Below are positions 4,730 through 7,761 of a stretch of 7,761 bases of DNA, in pieces. A program made the translations under genes and the position numbers. Location of the stretch: the NCBI GenBank assembly GCA_021202575.1, contig JAJQCU010000016.1, positions 1 to 7,761 on the forward strand, given 5' to 3'. Position 1 is the first letter of the stretch; each line of letters opens with the position of its first letter. The notes beneath the pieces were generated by a model, which was not told where the DNA came from, did not search any database, and worked only from the letters and a program-made list of their open reading frames with translations. This DNA is from Lachnospiraceae bacterium. Lineage in GTDB: Bacteria; Bacillota; Clostridia; Lachnospirales; Lachnospiraceae.

Positions 4730-6370
4730 ATGATATCAGCCAATAACGTAACCTACCGGGTAGGCAAGAAGGCCCTCTTCGAGGACGTCAACATCAAATT
4801 TACTGAGGGCAACTGCTACGGCATCATCGGTGCCAACGGGGCCGGCAAGTCCACCTTTCTGAAGCTTCTCTCCGGGGAACTGGAAACCACAAACGGCGAC
4901 ATCGCCATGACCCCCGGGCAGCGCCTGAGCGTGCTGGAGCAGGATCATTTCAAGTATGAGCAGTATCCCGTCATGGACGTGGTCATCATGGGCAATCAGC
5001 GGCTCTATGACATCATGAAGGAAAAGGACGCCCTCTACGCCAAGGAGGATTTCACCGATGAGGACGGCATCCGGGCCTCGGAGCTGGAGGGAGAGTTCAC
5101 CGAGATGGACGGCTGGGAGGCGGAGTCTGACGCCGCCACCCTGTTAAACGGGCTGGGCATCAGCACGGATCTGCACTACTCCCTCATGAGCACCTTAAAC
5201 GGCAGCGACAAGGTGAAGGTGCTTTTAGCCCGGGCGCTCTTCGGAAATCCCGACATCCTTCTTCTGGATGAGCCCACCAACCACCTGGACCTGGACGCCA
5301 TCGCCTGGCTGGAGGAATTTCTCATCAGTTTTGAAAATACCGTCATCGTGGTCAGCCATGACCGTTATTTTCTCAATAAGGTCTGCACCTGCATCGCGGA
5401 CATCGACTACGGCAAGATTCAGCTCTACGCCGGCAACTACGATTTCTGGTACGAGTCCAGCCAGCTTCTCATCCGCCAGATGAAGGAAGCCAATAAGAAG
5501 AAGGAGGAGAAAATCAAGGAGCTGCAGGAATTCATCTCCCGCTTCTCCGCCAACGCCTCCAAATCCAAGCAGGCCACCAGCCGCAAGCGGGCTTTAGAAA
5601 AAATCGAGCTGGACGAGATCAAGCCCTCCAGCCGCAAATATCCCTATATTGATTTCCGCCCCGACCGGGAGATCGGCAACGAGGTCCTGGAGGTCAAAAA
5701 TCTTTCCAAAACCATCGATGGCGTGAAGGTGCTGGACAATATTTCCTTTATTATGAACCGGGACGACAAAATCGCCTTTGTGGGCGGCAACGAGCACGCC
5801 AAGACGGTTCTGTTCCAGATTCTGATGGAGGAGATGGAGCCGGACGAGGGAAGCTTCAAATGGGGCGTCACCACCTCCAGGGCTTACTTTCCAAAGGATT
5901 ACACGGCGGAGTTTGACAATGACTACACCATCGCGGACTGGCTCATGGGCTATTCTCCCGTGGACGATATCACCTACGTGCGAGGCTTCCTGGGGCGGAT
6001 GCTCTTCGCGGGCGAGGATGGAGTTAAGAAGGTAAAGGTTCTCTCCGGCGGAGAAAAGGTACGGTGCCTGCTCTCCAAGATGATGATCAGCGGCGCCAAT
6101 GTGCTGCTCTTCGACGAGCCCACCAACCATCTGGACATGGAATCCATCACCGCCTTAAATAACGGCATGATCAAATTCCCCGGCGTGGAGCTGTTCTCCT
6201 GCCGCGACCACCAGCTGGTACAGACCACGGCCAACCGCATCATGGAGATCCTTCCGGACGGCACCCTGATCGACAAGATGACCACCTACGATGAATACCT
6301 GGCAAATGACGAGCTGGCAAGAAAGCGCACCGTCTACACCGCCAGCATGACCGATACAGAGGAAGTATAG
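4730..6370 (+). CDS. ABC-F family ATPase, YbiT-like
   Basis: Soluble protein with two ATP-binding domains and no membrane domain; ABC-F proteins act on ribosomes during translation. Length (546 residues) and sequence follow E. coli YbiT closely, including SRFSANASKSKQATSRKRAL in the inter-domain linker (about 270-290). Domain 1: Walker A GANGAGKS (34-41), signature LNGSDK (156-161, not LSGGEK), Walker B LLLDEPTNHLD with Glu181, switch SHD (209-211). Domain 2: Walker A GGNEHAKT (352-359, with Ala357 replacing the Gly before Lys358), signature LSGGEK (438-443), Walker B with Glu463, switch changed to SCRDH (490-494). Thus one composite ATP site looks intact and the other degenerate. It has a strong own promoter and is followed after 68 bp by a PHP-domain gene on the same strand. 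An antibiotic-resistance role is not indicated. Confidence 0.93.
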   Translation: MISANNVTYRVGKKALFEDVNIKFTEGNCYGIIGANGAGKSTFLKLLSGELETTNGDIAMTPGQRLSVLEQDHFKYEQYPVMDVVIMGNQRLYDIMKEKDALYAKEDFTDEDGIRASELEGEFTEMDGWEAESDAATLLNGLGISTDLHYSLMSTLNGSDKVKVLLARALFGNPDILLLDEPTNHLDLDAIAWLEEFLISFENTVIVVSHDRYFLNKVCTCIADIDYGKIQLYAGNYDFWYESSQLLIRQMKEANKKKEEKIKELQEFISRFSANASKSKQATSRKRALEKIELDEIKPSSRKYPYIDFRPDREIGNEVLEVKNLSKTIDGVKVLDNISFIMNRDDKIAFVGGNEHAKTVLFQILMEEMEPDEGSFKWGVTTSRAYFPKDYTAEFDNDYTIADWLMGYSPVDDITYVRGFLGRMLFAGEDGVKKVKVLSGGEKVRCLLSKMMISGANVLLFDEPTNHLDMESITALNNGMIKFPGVELFSCRDHQLVQTTANRIMEILPDGTLIDKMTTYDEYLANDELARKRTVYTASMTDTEEV

Positions 6371-6438
6371 TGTGAAAGAAAGCACCCTTTCATCACTGTC
6401 TGTGCCGCTATCTGAAAGGCGGCGGAATGGAGATTCAT

Positions 6439-7302
6439 ATGAGAGCAGTCGATCTGCACACCCACTCTTATAAATCCGACGGCAGCAAATCCCCCTCCGA
6501 GCTGGTGGACATGGCGCGCGAAATCGGCCTGGCCGCCATGGCTCTCACTGACCACGACACCACAGACGGTGTGGAAGAGGCGGTCACACACGCCGCCGAT
6601 CTGCGCGCCGCGGGCATAGAAAATGTACCAGAAATCATTCCCGGCGTGGAGCTTTCCACCGATAAGTGGGGCTGCGACATCCATGTGGTAGGCCTGTATA
6701 TTGACATTCACAACGCGGCTTTGCAGAAATCCCTGACGGATTTTGTTTTCGAAAGAGAAAAAAGAAATGAGCTGATGTGCGACCGGCTGCGCGAACTGGC
6801 CGGCTTTGATATCACATACGAAAAATTAACGGCGGCTTACCCCGGCGCCGTGCTGACCCGGGCCCATTACGCCACCTATCTGATCGACAAAGGATATGTC
6901 AAAGACAAAAAGGAAGCCTTCTCCGTCTATCTCGGAGAAGACACTCCCTATTTCGTGCCCCGGGACAAAATCACTCCCGTGGACGCGGTTCATCTGATTC
7001 TAAACGCCGGGGGTATCCCGATTCTGGCCCATCCCATGCTGTACAAGCTGACCGAAGCCCAACTGGAGGCTCTGGTCTGGGAGATGAAGAACGCCGGGCT
7101 TGTGGGCATTGAGGCCATCTACTCCACCTATACCGTGGAGCAGGAGCGCTACGTGCGCAGACTGGCCCAGAAATACGATCTTCTGCTCTCCGGCGGCAGC
7201 GACTACCACGGAGATGCCAAGCCCGACATCTCCCTGGGCACCGGATTCGGAAAGCTCTTCGTGCCGGAGGAGCTGCTGGATATTCTGAAGCTGCACAGAT
7301 AA
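6439..7302 (+). CDS. PHP-domain metal-dependent phosphoesterase (YciV/TrpH-like)
   Basis: Soluble hydrolase of phosphate esters. Relatives act on 3',5'-nucleoside bisphosphates or as 5'-3' exonucleases trimming small RNAs (E. coli YciV/RnaAM). The PHP metal-site motifs are complete in the 287-residue product: DLHTHS (His7, His9), SDG with Asp14, LTDHD (His39), PGVEL (Glu71), DIHVVG (His82), RAHYA (His143), LAHP (His198) and GGSDYHG (Asp255, His257). The length is normal for the family. The ATG at 6439 is favoured by GGAG six bases upstream and by the family's usual N-terminus; an ATG at 6427 would add four residues. It lies 68 bp after the ABC-F gene with no terminator between, so they are probably co-transcribed. 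The exact substrate cannot be decided from sequence. Confidence 0.92.
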   Translation: MRAVDLHTHSYKSDGSKSPSELVDMAREIGLAAMALTDHDTTDGVEEAVTHAADLRAAGIENVPEIIPGVELSTDKWGCDIHVVGLYIDIHNAALQKSLTDFVFEREKRNELMCDRLRELAGFDITYEKLTAAYPGAVLTRAHYATYLIDKGYVKDKKEAFSVYLGEDTPYFVPRDKITPVDAVHLILNAGGIPILAHPMLYKLTEAQLEALVWEMKNAGLVGIEAIYSTYTVEQERYVRRLAQKYDLLLSGGSDYHGDAKPDISLGTGFGKLFVPEELLDILKLHR

Positions 7303-7308
7303 AAGACA

Positions 7309-7326
7309 GAGGGGCGAAAGCCCCTC
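7309..7326. terminator. Shared hairpin terminator between convergent genes
   Basis: A 7-bp stem GAGGGGC/GCCCCTC (7309-7315 with 7320-7326) with a GAAA loop on the plus strand. On the minus strand it is followed by TGTCTTTTATC, a fair U-tract, so it should end the small acidic protein gene, whose stop codon lies partly inside the stem. For the plus-strand PHP gene the following bases are not T-rich, so termination there is weaker. Confidence 0.7.
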
Positions 7327-7591
7327 ACGCCTCTACTATCAGATACCGTCCGTCCCCGACCTCAAACACCTCGTCGGCCTCCAGAATCCTCTTCCCCTTC
7401 AGCCCCTCAGTGTCCAGTCCTTCTTCCTCAAAGAACTCCCGCACCTCCTTCACAGAGCTGACCACCACAGCCATGCCCTCCTCCAGAAAGTCCCGCGCTT
7501 CCTCTTTCGTGGAAAACACTTTCTTATACAGCAGCTGCTCCTGCTTCTCCAGAAAACACTGCACCACCGCATCATCAAACTGCTCCGTCAT
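7325..7591 (-). CDS. Small acidic protein of unknown function
   Basis: The 88-residue soluble product starts MTEQFDDAVVQCFLEKQEQL and ends GDGRYLIVEA. It is rich in Glu with alternating helix-like segments and an MAVVVSS strand in the middle (40-46). It resembles a small protein common in Lachnospiraceae that automatic annotation sometimes labels 'glyoxalase'; I see no glyoxalase metal-site pattern and would not adopt that name. The ATG at 7591 has AAGGAG (7598-7603) six bases upstream. A longer frame from a TTG at 7639 lacks a ribosome binding site and would run into repeat sequence. It is convergent with the PHP gene. No clear promoter is visible in the repeat region upstream. Confidence 0.8.
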   Translation of the reverse strand: MTEQFDDAVVQCFLEKQEQLLYKKVFSTKEEARDFLEEGMAVVVSSVKEVREFFEEEGLDTEGLKGKRILEADEVFEVGDGRYLIVEA

Positions 7592-7597
7592 TTCTGT

Positions 7598-7603
7598 CTC
7601 CTT
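7598..7603 (-). promoter_or_regulatory. Ribosome binding site fixing the 7591 start
   Basis: AAGGAG on the minus strand, six bases before the ATG at 7591; it rules against the TTG start at 7639. Confidence 0.75.
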
Positions 7604-7611
7604 ACACTCCT

Positions 7612-7670
7612 CTAAATCCGCTTCTTTCCCTGATTCCAAGCTGCACAGTTGCTATAAACAGGCCACTCGC
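7612..7670. repeat. Imperfect tandem repeat, copy 1
   Basis: Shares with the copy at 7692-7751 the ordered blocks CTAAA(A)TCCG, CCAAGCTGC or ACAAGCTGC, TAAACAGGCC and TCGC, with substitutions and small gaps between. The spacing between copies is about 80 bp. Non-coding by appearance; it lies just upstream of the small acidic protein gene. Confidence 0.7.
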
Positions 7671-7691
7671 CACCAATCTTTCACTCTTCCA

Positions 7692-7751
7692 CTAAAATCC
7701 GTTTTCACCCCGGCCACAAGCTGCGGCACATGCTTTAAACAGGCCGTTCGC
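7692..7751. repeat. Imperfect tandem repeat, copy 2
   Basis: Second copy of the roughly 80-bp unit. Read on the minus strand, GCCGCA and TGTGGC in this copy can form a short hairpin. The bases after it (CATACTTT) resemble the start of the next interval (AATCTTT after copy 1), suggesting that further copies follow outside the window. Confidence 0.65.
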
Positions 7752-7761
7752 TGCATACTTT

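Noticed and set aside
4730..6370. Antibiotic-resistance ABC-F interpretation
   Set aside because: Linker and motifs follow YbiT, and the leader is too short for a drug-sensing attenuator.
6372..6395. Small hairpin TGAAAG...CTTTCA between the ABC-F and PHP genes
   Set aside because: Six pairs with no following T-run; not a terminator, so co-transcription is kept.
7288..7648. The 11-mer AAGCTGCACAG present at 7288-7298 and 7638-7648
   Set aside because: One copy encodes the PHP C-terminus and the other lies in the tandem repeat; a single short match is likely chance.

Overview
The window looks like a chromosomal segment of an anaerobic Firmicute, most likely a gut Lachnospiraceae (Clostridia). 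The reasons are the house style of the proteins, strong GGAGG-type ribosome binding sites, TTGAAA/TATAAT promoters with 17-bp spacers, a Hol_Tox-type small toxin, and base composition near half GC by eye. No phage, transposase, CRISPR, tRNA or rRNA is visible.

Left part (1-2438, all on the minus strand): a family 2 glycosyltransferase, then glf (UDP-galactopyranose mutase), then the start of a ribonuclease H gene that overlaps the glf stop by ATGA and runs off the left edge. glf and the glycosyltransferase suggest galactofuranose supply and transfer to a surface glycan.

2439-2830: this stretch looks intergenic but holds a complete convergent type I toxin-antitoxin locus. It has a 32-residue hydrophobic holin-like toxin on the minus strand with its own promoter and a leader hairpin that can mask its ribosome binding site. 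An antitoxin RNA of about 98 nt on the plus strand has a very good promoter, and a shared 11-bp terminator hairpin sits directly after the toxin stop codon. The 5' ends of toxin mRNA and antitoxin RNA are imperfect copies of one another in the same sense, an inverted repeat in the DNA. This puts a second copy of the toxin leader's anti-Shine-Dalgarno sequence into the antitoxin, and it is the most interesting signal in the window.

2887-4367 (minus): two genes overlapping by ATGA encode single-pass membrane proteins of unknown function. The first has a cytoplasmic CxxC/CxxC zinc ribbon and an extracellular domain; the second has a tyrosine-rich acidic extracellular domain. Their likely promoter is overlapped by a 14-bp-arm palindrome, a probable operator. 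The 4368-4729 spacer is a divergent promoter region.

Right part (4730-7302, plus): a YbiT-like ABC-F ATPase with one intact and one degenerate composite ATP site, followed by a PHP-domain phosphoesterase, probably one transcription unit. It meets a convergent small acidic protein gene (7325-7591, minus) at a shared hairpin. Upstream of that gene, at the right edge, is an imperfect tandem repeat with a period of about 80 bp that probably continues beyond the window.
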